Source: Limosilactobacillus alvi (GTDB taxonomy: Bacteria; Bacillota; Bacilli; Lactobacillales; Lactobacillaceae). From it: a DNA stretch of 64,000 nt. Location of the stretch: contig NZ_JACJJQ010000002.1 of the NCBI RefSeq assembly GCF_016900115.1, forward strand, positions 38,146 through 102,145, written 5' to 3'. The notes beneath the pieces were generated by a model. That model saw only the letters and a program-made list of their open reading frames with translations. It was not told where the DNA came from and searched no databases. Both the position numbers and the translations under genes were made by a program. Shown here one piece after another: positions 17,289-25,720 of the stretch (positions are counted from its first letter, which is position 1; each line of letters opens with the position of its first letter).

Positions 17289-18086
17289 ATGGATAAGCGA
17301 CCAATTGGAGTAATGGATTCTGGCCTAGGTGGCCTGTCAGTTGCTCGAATTTTACAAGAAAAGCTTCCGCATGAATCCTTAGTTTTTGTAGGTGACCAAG
17401 GACATTTTCCTTATGGAACGCGGACGCCAAGTGATATTCAGCAGTTAGCACTTGCGATCGGCCGGTTTTTAGTCACCCAAGATGTTAAGATGATGGTAGT
17501 GGCGTGCAATACAGCCACGGCAACAGCCTTACCTAATTTGCAAGCGGCCATTCCAATTCCGGTGATTGGGATGATTGTGCCGGGAGTTAAAGCTGCTTTG
17601 GCTCAGCAAAAGCATGCCCGAATTGGGGTCATTGCGACGACAGCAACGATCAATGACGGAGCCTATGTAAAAGAGATTAAACATCAATCCCCAGCTACAA
17701 CAGTGATTACCAAGGCTACTCAACCCTTGGTAAGTATCGTTGAACACCATTTAACAGGGACCAAGCAAGCTCAAGCGGCAGTTGATGAACAACTAGCTAG
17801 TTTTAAAACGGCAAAGGTGGATACCTTAATTTTGGGATGTACTCATTTTCCATTCTTAGCCCCAGAAATTCACCAAACCCTCGGGGCAGTTCCATTAGTT
17901 GATCCGGCAGTCGAAGTTGTTGCTACCGTAAAAAAACAATTAACGCAACAAGATCAGTTAAATCCAACTGGGGGCGAATTAACCCTGTATACGACTGGAG
18001 AAATCACTGATTTAAAACAAGGAGCTGATCAATGGCTTGCTCCGGCACCAATGACTTATCATCAACTAAAATTAGGAGGAAGATAG
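17289..18086 (+). CDS. murI: Glutamate racemase
   Basis: MurI makes D-glutamate for peptidoglycan. The 265-residue protein has MDSGLGGLS near the N terminus and the two catalytic cysteines in VACNTATA (C73) and LGCTHFPFL (C184). The start is ATG 17289; longer in-frame starts lack a ribosome site. The stop is directly followed by the rdgB ATG, giving a murI-rdgB-phosphodiesterase operon typical of lactobacilli. Confidence 0.95.
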   Translation: MDKRPIGVMDSGLGGLSVARILQEKLPHESLVFVGDQGHFPYGTRTPSDIQQLALAIGRFLVTQDVKMMVVACNTATATALPNLQAAIPIPVIGMIVPGVKAALAQQKHARIGVIATTATINDGAYVKEIKHQSPATTVITKATQPLVSIVEHHLTGTKQAQAAVDEQLASFKTAKVDTLILGCTHFPFLAPEIHQTLGAVPLVDPAVEVVATVKKQLTQQDQLNPTGGELTLYTTGEITDLKQGADQWLAPAPMTYHQLKLGGR

Positions 18087-18680
18087 ATGGCAACAATTGT
18101 AATTGCAACTAAAAATCCGGGAAAGGCCCGGGAATTTAGTGAAATGTTAGCTCCAAAAGGGATTGAAGTTAAGACCTTAGCTGATTTTCCCCCGTTTAAG
18201 ATTGATGAAAATGGGACGACCTTTGAAGAAAATGCCACGATTAAAGCGCAGACGGCTTGTCAACACTTGAAGCTCCCGGTATTAGCGGATGATTCAGGTT
18301 TAGTCGTTGATGCCTTAAATGGGGCGCCCGGAGTCCGGTCAGCCCGCTATGCCGGTGATCATGATGATGCGGCTAATAATACTAAGTTACTTCGCGAGTT
18401 GGCGGACGTTGCGCCAGAAAAGCGGACGGCTCACTTTCACACAACAATTGTTGGGATGAAACCGGATGGCACCAAATTAGTGGCTGACGGTGAAGTGCAG
18501 GGCCACATCCTAATGAGATTGACGGGGACTCATGGGTTTGGTTATGATCCATTATTCTATGTTGACGAGCTTGGTACTTCAATGGGGAACCTTACGGATG
18601 ATCAAAAGAATGCGATTAGCCACCGGGGACGCGCCTTGCGGCAATTCATGGCTAACTTTAATGATTGGTGGGAAGATTAA
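18087..18680 (+). CDS. rdgB: XTP/dITP diphosphatase (RdgB/HAM1)
   Basis: It hydrolyses non-canonical purine triphosphates and so prevents their incorporation. The 197-residue sequence has the HAM1 signature VIATKNPGKAREF, ENATIKAQT, VLADDSGLVVDALNGAPGVRSARYAG and HGFGYDPLF with the final SHRGRAL. It begins immediately after murI and overlaps the next gene at TAATG. Confidence 0.95.
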   Translation: MATIVIATKNPGKAREFSEMLAPKGIEVKTLADFPPFKIDENGTTFEENATIKAQTACQHLKLPVLADDSGLVVDALNGAPGVRSARYAGDHDDAANNTKLLRELADVAPEKRTAHFHTTIVGMKPDGTKLVADGEVQGHILMRLTGTHGFGYDPLFYVDELGTSMGNLTDDQKNAISHRGRALRQFMANFNDWWED

Positions 18681-19201
18681 TGAAAATCTTATTAGTTAGT
18701 GATAATCATGGGGATGCCCAAATTCTGCAAACCATTTATGACCACTTTAACGGGAAAGTGGATGCTTTTTTCCACTGTGGAGATTCAAATTTACCAAGTA
18801 ATGATCCGGTAATGACACCTTACCAAACCGTGATTGGAAATACGGACTGGGGGATTACTTATCCCACCATTGTGGAAAAAGAATTTCCAGAAGGTAAAGT
18901 GGTAATTACGCACGGTCATAAGTATCAGGTTAATACTAGCTTAACCCCCTTGTTGATGCTTGTACGGGAGAAGCAAGCTTTAATTATGGGCTTTGGTCAT
19001 ACTCACCAATTGGGATGCGAAGTTGTTAAGGGGACTTTATTCATTAATCCGGGAAGTATCAGTCAACCACGGGGTAAATATGCTCGTTTAGGGGGAACTT
19101 TTGCAACGGTTGAAGTTACTTCAACCACCTTTGAAGTTCAATATTATAATCGGCAGTGTCAACCAGTTAGTGAATTACAATTTAGTTTAAAAAGAATTTA
19201 A
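18680..19201 (+). CDS. YfcE/MJ0936-type metallophosphoesterase
   Basis: The 173-residue calcineurin-fold phosphodiesterase has the motifs DNHGD (residues 8-12), HCGDSN, VIGNTDW, ITHGH and FGHTH, ending with NPGSISQPRG. The family hydrolyses phosphodiesters in vitro; the physiological substrate is unknown. Its ATG overlaps the rdgB stop, so it is coupled to murI-rdgB (YsnB position in Bacillus). Confidence 0.9.
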   Translation: MKILLVSDNHGDAQILQTIYDHFNGKVDAFFHCGDSNLPSNDPVMTPYQTVIGNTDWGITYPTIVEKEFPEGKVVITHGHKYQVNTSLTPLLMLVREKQALIMGFGHTHQLGCEVVKGTLFINPGSISQPRGKYARLGGTFATVEVTSTTFEVQYYNRQCQPVSELQFSLKRI

Positions 19202-19224
19202 TGAATAATTGGTAGAAAGAAATC

Positions 19225-19300
19225 AAACCATTAACCGAAAAAGCGAGAGTAGAAGAAACTTGAGTTTCTTCCACTCTCGCTTTTAGTAACTCTGAGCACG
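19225..19300 (-). repeat. Element A terminal hairpin, diverged copy, acting as bidirectional terminator
   Basis: AAAAAGCGAGAGTAGAAGAAAC pairs across a short loop with GTTTCTTCCACTCTCGCTTTT. The GAAGAAAC/GTTTCTTC core equals that of element A, and on the minus strand a preceding GAGTTACT resembles the element tail. It lies between two converging genes. Confidence 0.7.
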
Positions 19301-19342
19301 ATAATTGCGGGTTAGGGTGGTGGGGAGGCTTTCTCCCTACGG

Positions 19343-20050
19343 CTAATTATTATTAACCGTTGTTTGCTTGGTACTTGTAGTTGGCGCTTTAGCGTATAAT
19401 CGTTGGACATCGGTAATATCAATTTGTTGAATCCCGTAATTAGAACCAGCTGGTTGCATTACCGAAATTTGATTGGTATGACTGAGACCAATTGCGTGAC
19501 CAAGCTCATGTTCAGCCGTGTTAACAATCCGTTCATGAGTATAACCGTACTCTGGGTTTAAAAGGTAAGCCGTGTTTAAATAAACGTGGCCATCCATGAA
19601 ATAACCGGTAGCAGTGTTAATTGACATATCAGTTAAACCAGCCGCTTGATCTTGATTGTTTTGCATTGTTGTCGCAATTAGATTAGCAGCTTTTTTATTA
19701 TTTACAATTTGAAAGGTAAATGCTCCCGTCGCGTTCCAAGCATTAATAGCTTCTCGCATCGCATCATCAAGGGTCTGGTTTTGAAAATCAAGGTAGATCG
19801 TTGCTTTAGGACTTGTCCACCGGCCGTTAGTATCGTTATCGGTCTTTATGGTAGCTTTAGTGGTTTGTTTAGTTGTTTTAGTGGTCGAAGGATCATCAAA
19901 ACTTGCTTGAAAACGATTGATATAATCTTTAACGGCAGCAATTCCGATATTAACTCGAGTTTGAAAATTTAAATTAGTTTGATAAAAATGCATTCCGCCA
20001 ACAAGTAAGATTAGGTAAAATAAGAGCGAAATTAGTCGTCGAAACCGCAT
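19343..20050 (-). CDS. Membrane-anchored matrixin-like zinc metalloprotease
   Basis: About 235 residues. An N-terminal membrane helix (about residues 6-22) acts as signal anchor, followed by a Thr/Lys-rich linker and a matrixin-type peptidase. The zinc motif is HELGHAIGLSH (H181, E182, H185, H191) with the Met-turn SVMQP (M198). These are hallmarks of metzincins such as matrix metalloproteases and astacins. The active site should lie outside the cell. The start could be GTG 20059, TTG 20053 or ATG 20050; an AGGAAG site best fits the last two. The substrate is unknown. Confidence 0.83.
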   Translation of the reverse strand: MRFRRLISLLFYLILLVGGMHFYQTNLNFQTRVNIGIAAVKDYINRFQASFDDPSTTKTTKQTTKATIKTDNDTNGRWTSPKATIYLDFQNQTLDDAMREAINAWNATGAFTFQIVNNKKAANLIATTMQNNQDQAAGLTDMSINTATGYFMDGHVYLNTAYLLNPEYGYTHERIVNTAEHELGHAIGLSHTNQISVMQPAGSNYGIQQIDITDVQRLYAKAPTTSTKQTTVNNN

Positions 20051-20079
20051 CAAAGCCACTTCCTAACTTAGATATTTTC

Positions 20080-20093
20080 TGGAAACGATTGCA
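20080..20093. promoter_or_regulatory. cre-like site between the metalloprotease gene and the TIM-like gene
   Basis: TGGAAACGATTGCA matches the CcpA consensus TGWAANCGNTNWCA at 12 of 14 positions. It lies between divergent genes, upstream of a TATGAT box near 20118. Confidence 0.45.
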
Positions 20094-20175
20094 AAATTGA
20101 TTCATAGATAGTAGTAATATGATACACTTAAGCTATGAAAATTAAAATCAATTTATCGAAAATGGAGGGTTTGAA

Positions 20176-20979
20176 ATGCGAAAGCCTTTTATCGCAGCAA
20201 ACTGGAAAATGCATAAGACGGTCGATGATGCACTACAATTTGTTGAGGAAGTTAAACGGCGGCTCCCAAGTGAAGAAATTTTAACTTGTGGGATTGCGGC
20301 ACACTTCTTGGCCTTATACCCGATGGTCCAACAGACACAAGGGATTAATTTAGGGATTATTGCACAGAATTCTTATGATCAATTTTCTGGACCCTTCACG
20401 GGTGAAGTAAGCCCCCGTGCTTTGGCAGCGGCCGGGGTTAAGTATGTAATGTGTGGGCATATTGAGCGGCGAACGATTTTTCACGAAGATAATGACCTGG
20501 TGGCCAAAAAAGTTGCCGCTGTTTTGCAAGCGGGCATGACCCCGATTATTTGTACTGATGAAACGATGGTTCAAAAGGAATTTAACGGTGAAGTTCACTA
20601 TGTTTTTGCCCAATTAATGAACGTTTTACATGGGGTTTCCTTCGACCAAGTTAAAAACGTGATTATTTCCTATGAACCTAGTTGGGCCGTGGGGGTTGGT
20701 CAACATGCTAATCCAACGCTTGCGGAAGAAGGCTGTCGGTTAATTCGCCAAAGTATCGCGGATACTTATTCCTATGAGGTGGCTGATAAGATCCGGATTT
20801 TATATGGGGGAAGTGTTAACCCTGATAATATCCAAAAGATAATGGACAAGCGGGACATTGATGGGGTTCTGATTGGCCGGGCAAGTTTGGATGCGGATAA
20901 TTTCTTAACCATGGTAAAGCGAGTGGCTGAGTTATATGCCCCAAAGGCAGTTAAAGTGAGCGAAACCAAGAAGAAGTAG
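20176..20979 (+). CDS. Triosephosphate isomerase-like protein (divergent)
   Basis: The 267-residue TIM barrel retains N9 and K11 (AANWKM), catalytic H95 and base E177 (SYEPSWAVGVG), plus the phosphate loop GGSVNPDN. It departs from glycolytic enzymes at usually invariant spots. GHSERR reads GHIERR (I96 for Ser), CVGET reads CTDET, and loop 6 reads AVGVGQHA rather than AIGTGKTA. It may still interconvert triose phosphates, or act on another keto/aldose phosphate such as a tetrulose phosphate (as EryH/EryI do). A dedicated tpiA would be expected in a gap-pgk locus elsewhere. It starts after GGAGG and is 28 bases from the epimerase gene. Confidence 0.75.
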   Translation: MRKPFIAANWKMHKTVDDALQFVEEVKRRLPSEEILTCGIAAHFLALYPMVQQTQGINLGIIAQNSYDQFSGPFTGEVSPRALAAAGVKYVMCGHIERRTIFHEDNDLVAKKVAAVLQAGMTPIICTDETMVQKEFNGEVHYVFAQLMNVLHGVSFDQVKNVIISYEPSWAVGVGQHANPTLAEEGCRLIRQSIADTYSYEVADKIRILYGGSVNPDNIQKIMDKRDIDGVLIGRASLDADNFLTMVKRVAELYAPKAVKVSETKKK

Positions 20980-21007
20980 TTTAGTTTACCCTGAAAGGAG
21001 GGGGAAG

Positions 21008-22129
21008 ATGGCAAATTTAAAAGTGATGATCCCCCTCAGTACGCGGGCGGGAGTAATTAAATTTGCCCCCGTAATTAAGGCAATGCAAGCTGATCAAGTT
21101 AACTTTGAACCGGTTATAGTGGTGGCTTCCCAAAAGTATCAGCAACTTCATGCCGTTTTGAATTACTTTGGGTTGAAACCGGATTTTGAGCTCAACGTTG
21201 ATCCAGTAAATGAGCGGGGGAAGTTGGACGAATTAAGTCGCTTGTTGCATAATTTACAGACGGTAGTTAACGCGGCTCAACCTGATATTATGTTGACTTT
21301 GGGCGATACCATTGTGACTTTAGCAGCTAGTTTGAGTGCCTTTTATTGTCACTTACCAGTTGCCCATATTGAGGCCGGTTTACGAACTTTTGACAAACAT
21401 GAACCTTTTCCCGACGAAATGCACCGCCAGCTAACAGATGCCTTGACCGATCTTTACTTTGCGCCAACTGAAGCCGCAAAAGAAAATTTATTGTTTGAGC
21501 ATCAAGAAGAAACACAAATTGTAGTGACGGGGAATCCGATCGTTGACGTTGTTCAAGACGAATACGATCCGAAATACGCCAGTGCCTTATTAGCTGGGCT
21601 ACCAGATCATTGCCGGATAATTTTGTTAACCATGGGACGGATTGAAAATACTGGTTTACCAATGGAAAGGGTTCTGCGAACGATGCGGGATATTGTCGAA
21701 ACCAATCCTGATGTGGAGTTAATTTGTCCACTACCGCTTGATTCCCAAAGCTTTTCGCTAGCAGAACAACTATTGGCTAATCATCAGCGAATCCATTTAA
21801 TGCCACTAATGACACTGGGGGATTTTATTAATACTGCGGCCCGGAGTTATTTGATTCTCACCGATTCAGCTGGAACGGTCGAAGAAGCCACTGTTTTCCA
21901 CCGCCCAGTCTTATTACTGCGACAAAATACGGAACGACCAGAGGCCTTATTTGCCCAAACTACGAAAATAGTTGGGACCGACCCAACTAGTATTCAACAA
22001 GCCATGTTTGATTTGTTAAATGACAAACATTTATATCGGACCATGGTGAGTGAGAGTGCCGATATTTTTGGGGATGGACATGCGGCCGAACGGATTGTTG
22101 CGGAATTAAAGAAACGGTTCATTAAGTAG
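21008..22129 (+). CDS. UDP-GlcNAc 2-epimerase-like protein (divergent non-hydrolysing type)
   Basis: The 373-residue GT-B fold protein has LGDT (D100), HIEAGLRT (E122), PFPDEMHRQ, GNPIVD and TDSAGTVEEA, and ends like WecB/MnaA, which interconverts UDP-GlcNAc and UDP-ManNAc. However, the AHRRENLG motif reads MGRIENTG (catalytic His to G210). The glutamate of PEEMNR is D136, and the N-terminal GTRPE reads STRAG. Catalysis by the standard mechanism is therefore doubtful. It follows the TIM-like gene after a strong AAAGGAGG site. The pair probably works on one pathway, perhaps cell-surface sugars. Confidence 0.75.
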   Translation: MANLKVMIPLSTRAGVIKFAPVIKAMQADQVNFEPVIVVASQKYQQLHAVLNYFGLKPDFELNVDPVNERGKLDELSRLLHNLQTVVNAAQPDIMLTLGDTIVTLAASLSAFYCHLPVAHIEAGLRTFDKHEPFPDEMHRQLTDALTDLYFAPTEAAKENLLFEHQEETQIVVTGNPIVDVVQDEYDPKYASALLAGLPDHCRIILLTMGRIENTGLPMERVLRTMRDIVETNPDVELICPLPLDSQSFSLAEQLLANHQRIHLMPLMTLGDFINTAARSYLILTDSAGTVEEATVFHRPVLLLRQNTERPEALFAQTTKIVGTDPTSIQQAMFDLLNDKHLYRTMVSESADIFGDGHAAERIVAELKKRFIK

Positions 22130-22140
22130 TGGTGGGAGAA

Positions 22141-22240
22141 ATTTGCTCGAAGCAATAGGGCTTGGAATAACATTCGGAGATGACAAAGCGGCTAGGGAGA
22201 AACATGAGTTTCTTCCTAGCCGCTGACTTATCTATCAAGG
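22141..22240 (+). repeat. Element A, 3' fragment with terminator after the epimerase gene
   Basis: A short conserved tail (GGAATAACATTCGGAGATG) is followed by AGCGGCTAGGGAGAAAC/GTTTCTTCCTAGCCGCT. The outer stem sequence differs from other copies on both sides yet pairs. Head and middle modules are missing. Confidence 0.75.
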
Positions 22241-22262
22241 CTGTTTTTGTCGACTTGAAGAT

Positions 22263-22697
22263 TTATTTCTTCATCATTTTCTCATTGGACTTGAAAATCA
22301 GCCACTTTGAGAAGACATAGTTGGCAATGACGACGAGAATATTATCAATTATCTTAACGATAAATTGGCCGAGCGGTGATCGGAAACCTAACAAGGAAAC
22401 CCCAATGTAGACGATCAACATGTCGAGGAGGAGAGTTAATCCCCGGTAGAAGAAAAACTGGATTAATTCAACAACGAAAGCTTTAACCGTCGTGTAATGG
22501 GAGCCAAAAACCCAGACCTTATTAGTAAAGTAGGCAACTAAAACTGAAAGGAACCATGCGATGACGGTTGCAACTTCAAAGTTCCAGTGTAAGCCAGTAC
22601 TTAGCCATTGGTATGAGGCCAAATTAACAATGGTGGTAACCACACCCCAGAATAGATAGGCAAGGATTGATTTATACTTTTGCCACAGTGCTTGCAT
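22263..22697 (-). CDS. GtrA family membrane protein
   Basis: The 144-residue protein has four predicted membrane spans and the GtrA-like start YLFWGVVTTIVNLASYQWL, with FTNKVWVFG between helices 2 and 3 and a final NYVFSKWLIFK. GtrA proteins move or flip lipid-linked sugars in polysaccharide or teichoic-acid decoration. The start follows GGAGG. It lies 12 bases downstream of the flavodoxin gene on the same strand; no glycosyltransferase partner is adjacent. Confidence 0.85.
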   Translation of the reverse strand: MQALWQKYKSILAYLFWGVVTTIVNLASYQWLSTGLHWNFEVATVIAWFLSVLVAYFTNKVWVFGSHYTTVKAFVVELIQFFFYRGLTLLLDMLIVYIGVSLLGFRSPLGQFIVKIIDNILVVIANYVFSKWLIFKSNEKMMKK

Positions 22698-22709
22698 GAA
22701 CGCCTCCGT

Positions 22710-23159
22710 TTAATTTTTAGCTTGCTTAACGAGTTCGGCAGCGAAAGCGTCAATCTTCTTAACATCGTCGGCTTCTGGGGCTAAGTCAATGTGGAGGTTT
22801 TCTGACCCTTTCGTGGCATTGGCATCTTCAAAGGCTTTACCAAAGTCGTCAACGGCCCGGCAGTAATCATCAGCATAGAAAGTATCACCGGAGCCAGCAA
22901 CCCCGTAAATCTTACCCGTTAGGTCGGCTTCTCGCAAGTCATCGTAGAAATCTAAACCTTCTTCTGGTAAGGCCCCTTCGTCATAAGTATATGGACAAAC
23001 CACACAGATGTCAGCGTCATTAAAATCAGCGACATCGGCCATTGTGATTTCTTTTTCGTCAACTTCGACGCCAAGGTTTTCTAATGCATCAGTTACTAAG
23101 TCAGCAACATCTTCGTTATTTCCAGTAATGGTTGCGTAAACTACAACTGCTTTTGTCAT
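22710..23159 (-). CDS. Flavodoxin
   Basis: A 150-residue FMN electron carrier. The phosphate-binding loop is ATITGNNEDVAD near residue 10, and FMN-edge loops are seen around CPYTYDEG and GSGDTFYADDYC. The strongly acidic composition fits a flavodoxin. ATG 23159 is favoured by an AGGTGA site; GTG 23168 is the alternative. The partner in this organism is unknown. Confidence 0.9.
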   Translation of the reverse strand: MTKAVVVYATITGNNEDVADLVTDALENLGVEVDEKEITMADVADFNDADICVVCPYTYDEGALPEEGLDFYDDLREADLTGKIYGVAGSGDTFYADDYCRAVDDFGKAFEDANATKGSENLHIDLAPEADDVKKIDAFAAELVKQAKN

Positions 23160-23272
23160 TTTTTTCACCTATTTCCTCAATAATAATCAAAATACAGTAT
23201 ATCACACTCTTAAGTTCCAAACTGGTGATATACTGGAGAGTGAGATTTTTTAATGTAAGGAGCATGAACGGA

Positions 23273-24130
23273 ATGATTAGTTTAAAGTCACCTCGAGAAA
23301 TCCGTGCGATGGAAAAATCCGGGGCCGTTTTAGCAGGGATGCATCTTGGAATTCGCCAAATTATTAAGCCCGGCGTTTCAAGTTGGGTCATTGAAGAATT
23401 TGCCCGGAAGTACTTTAAAGCTACTGGTGCTATCGCGGCACAAATTGGCTTTGAAGGCTACAAGTACGCTACTTGCGTAAGTGTGAACGATGAAATTTGT
23501 CACGGTTTTCCCCGGAAAAAGTTAATCTTAAAAGAAGGCGATTTGGTTAAGGTGGACACTGTCGTCAACCTTGATGGCGCTTTCTCTGATTCTTGTTGGT
23601 CCTATGTGGTTGGCAAGGCAACTCCAGAAGTTGCAAAGCTAATGGACGTTACCAAGAAGTCCCTTTTTATGGGAATTGATCAATGTAAAGTTGGCAACCG
23701 GGTTGGTGACATTGGTGCGGTTATCCAACACTATACAGAAGACGAAAATGGCTATGGTGATGTGCGCGAATTTGTTGGCCATGGAATCGGCCCCACGATG
23801 CACGAAGATCCAATGATTCCACACTATGGTGAAGCTGGTCACGGGATCCGGTTACGGAAGGGAATGACGATCACGGTTGAACCCATGATTAACACGGGAA
23901 CTTGGAAGGCTGACACTTCTGATCCAAGTGGTTGGCTAGCTAAGACAGCTGATGGTGGGCTTTCTTGCCAATACGAACATACCTTAGTAATCACGGAAGA
24001 CGGGCCAAAGATCTTGACTTCTCAAGACCCAGTAGCTGATAAAGATTATCTTTATGACGATGAATATGCTGGCTTCTTAGACCACTATGCTGAGGTTGCC
24101 GATGAAGTTGTAAAGGAACACTTTGCTTAA
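23273..24130 (+). CDS. map: Methionine aminopeptidase type I
   Basis: It removes the initiator methionine. The 285-residue protein begins MISLKSPREIRAMEKSG. The metal site motifs are NLDGAFSDSCW (two Asp), GHGIGPTMHEDP (His), VEPMI (Glu) and QYEHTLVIT (last Glu). It carries a C-terminal extension of about 30 acidic and aromatic residues (DYLYDDEYAGFLDHYAEV) beyond the minimal enzyme. ATG 23273 lies 10 bases after AAGGAG; ATG 23264 is only one base away from it. A terminator follows. Confidence 0.93.
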   Translation: MISLKSPREIRAMEKSGAVLAGMHLGIRQIIKPGVSSWVIEEFARKYFKATGAIAAQIGFEGYKYATCVSVNDEICHGFPRKKLILKEGDLVKVDTVVNLDGAFSDSCWSYVVGKATPEVAKLMDVTKKSLFMGIDQCKVGNRVGDIGAVIQHYTEDENGYGDVREFVGHGIGPTMHEDPMIPHYGEAGHGIRLRKGMTITVEPMINTGTWKADTSDPSGWLAKTADGGLSCQYEHTLVITEDGPKILTSQDPVADKDYLYDDEYAGFLDHYAEVADEVVKEHFA

Positions 24131-24142
24131 TTAAGTAAAATG

Positions 24143-24182
24143 AGGTTCTCTTGATGGGTAAAACCGTCAGGAGAACTTTTTA
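24143..24182 (+). terminator. Terminator after map
   Basis: GGTTCTCTTGATGG pairs with CCGTCAGGAGAACT around a GTAAAA loop and is followed by T5. Confidence 0.88.
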
Positions 24183-24270
24183 AGTTTAAGGGACAATTGT
24201 CCGAAAAATACATGAATTTGTTCATCATTTGTATGAAAACGCTGACAATGCTAGGACCAATGACATGGTA

Positions 24271-24300
24271 TTATAAATAATAAATCAGTATTATTTATAA
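24271..24300. promoter_or_regulatory. Perfect inverted repeat ahead of the Crp/Fnr-type regulator
   Basis: TTATAAATAATA (24271-24282) and TATTATTTATAA (24289-24300) are exact reverse complements separated by AATCAG. It ends 15 bases before the ATG. It could be an operator for the regulator itself or a 5' hairpin that gates its ribosome site. A second palindrome, GGACAATTGTCC, lies at about 24190. Confidence 0.7.
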
Positions 24301-24315
24301 TGAAAGGTGATGAGA

Positions 24316-24984
24316 ATGAATTTGAACTCCGTCTTTGAAGTTATTGATTCACAGTCACGGTTACATGATTTATTTCAGTCAGCACCATTGCGAGTTTTAG
24401 AACAAGTTGAAGTAGTAAGGTTTGAAGCTGGTAAGTTTGCACTCTATCAAAATGAGTCTTATGACGTTACCTATCTAGTTGTATCTGGTCAAGTTAAAGT
24501 TTATTTAGCTGCTCCAAGTGGGAAAAGTGTGGTTCTAGATGTCTATGGGCCAGGGATGTTTATTGGCGAGCAAGAGGCAATCATTCGTCGGCCATATAGT
24601 GCTTCAATCGTTAATATTACACCTGTAACCTTGTTAAAGATACCAAATCAGGCTTTTGTCACTTGGATAAGTTGCGATCATCGTTTCGCAGATAAGCTCC
24701 TCGTTAATCTTTCTGAACAAATTTACCATTTAACTAAACGAGTAGAACGTTATAGCTTGTATTCAGCCTTACAACAAGTATGTATTTATTGCTTGCAATG
24801 TTATGACCAACATAAGTCAATTACTCGTGAGCAAATCGCCTTCCATGTTGATACTTCGTACCGGAACATTAATCGGGTTGTTAAGCGGCTGAATGAGTTT
24901 GGAATGATTAAAATTCAACACTCAACAATCCAGATTCTTGATCCGCAGGGACTTAAAGAGTTGGTTCGACAGGAGGAATCATAA
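24316..24984 (+). CDS. Crp/Fnr family transcriptional regulator
   Basis: The 222-residue protein has an N-terminal cyclic-nucleotide-type beta barrel (LVVSGQVKVYLAAPSGKSVVLDVYGPGMFIGEQEA), a dimer helix and a C-terminal winged helix-turn-helix (TREQIAFHVDTSYRNINRVVKRLNEFGMIKI). No four-cysteine Fnr cluster is present, so it is unlikely to be an oxygen-sensing iron-sulfur protein. ATG 24316 fits the AAAGG site. It is the first gene of an operon with a nucleoside phosphorylase and PnuC, so it probably controls that salvage pathway; the effector is unknown. Confidence 0.85.
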   Translation: MNLNSVFEVIDSQSRLHDLFQSAPLRVLEQVEVVRFEAGKFALYQNESYDVTYLVVSGQVKVYLAAPSGKSVVLDVYGPGMFIGEQEAIIRRPYSASIVNITPVTLLKIPNQAFVTWISCDHRFADKLLVNLSEQIYHLTKRVERYSLYSALQQVCIYCLQCYDQHKSITREQIAFHVDTSYRNINRVVKRLNEFGMIKIQHSTIQILDPQGLKELVRQEES

Positions 24985-25718
24985 TGGTAGAAGAAAAACA
25001 ACCGCATACCCAATTGACTTCAGCAATCAAGACTGATTCAGCGGTAATTGTTGGTGATCCAGCGCGGGTTGATAAAGCTACTAAATTATTGACGAATGTT
25101 GAAGAATGGGCATTTAATCGAGAATACAAGTCAGTACTAGGTGATTATCAAGGGAAACGAATTTTGGTAATGTCGACCGGAATTGGCGCACCATCTGCCG
25201 CGATTGGGGTCGAAGAACTTAACAACGTTAACGTAAAAAAAGTAATTCGGGTTGGTTCAGCTGGAGCAATGCAAACTGGAATTAACCTTGGAGAGTTAAT
25301 TATTGGTGAAGGAGTCGTCCGTGATGACGGCTTAACCAAGAAATACGTTCCGGCGATTTACCCAGCAGTTCCTGCCTTTGATCTCTTAGCCTTAGCACAT
25401 AAGTATGCGCCAGAGGCTATTTACGGGATTATTAGGTCACATGATGGCTTTTATATGGATGATAATGCCGAGTACGAAGCTTTCTGGTCACAAAAAGGGA
25501 TTGTAGGAGCAGATATGGAATCCGGTGCCATGATGGTTGTTGGCCGTCAACGAGGGATGAAGACCCTATCAATTTTGAATAACGTGGTTCTTTATGAAGG
25601 CGATTTAGCCGCCGGTGTCAATGATTTAGTTGATGGGGATGAATTAATGGCTAAAGGTGAAGTTGCATCCTTAGAATTGGCATTTAAGATTTTAAGTGAT
25701 CAAAGTTTGGAGGGATAA
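24984..25718 (+). CDS. Nucleoside phosphorylase (PNP/uridine phosphorylase family)
   Basis: The 244-residue NP-I family enzyme has VGDPARVDKA at the phosphate site, STGIGAPSAAIGVEEL, RVGSAGAMQ and the nucleoside-binding ADMESGAM segment. It splits a nucleoside with phosphate into base and ribose-1-phosphate. It overlaps the regulator stop by one base and precedes pnuC by two bases. I infer that the substrate may be nicotinamide riboside brought in by PnuC, although uridine or a purine nucleoside cannot be excluded. Confidence 0.88.
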   Translation: MVEEKQPHTQLTSAIKTDSAVIVGDPARVDKATKLLTNVEEWAFNREYKSVLGDYQGKRILVMSTGIGAPSAAIGVEELNNVNVKKVIRVGSAGAMQTGINLGELIIGEGVVRDDGLTKKYVPAIYPAVPAFDLLALAHKYAPEAIYGIIRSHDGFYMDDNAEYEAFWSQKGIVGADMESGAMMVVGRQRGMKTLSILNNVVLYEGDLAAGVNDLVDGDELMAKGEVASLELAFKILSDQSLEG

Positions 25719-25720
25719 TA

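Noticed and set aside
23132-23272. A longer N terminus for methionine aminopeptidase
   Set aside because: It would cross the divergent promoter region and has no ribosome site. The family start is MISLKSPREI behind AAGGAG.
24316-24984. Crp/Fnr regulator as an arginine-pathway (ArcR/FLP) or oxygen sensor
   Set aside because: No arc genes and no Fnr cysteines are present. The operon partners point to nucleoside/NAD-precursor salvage.
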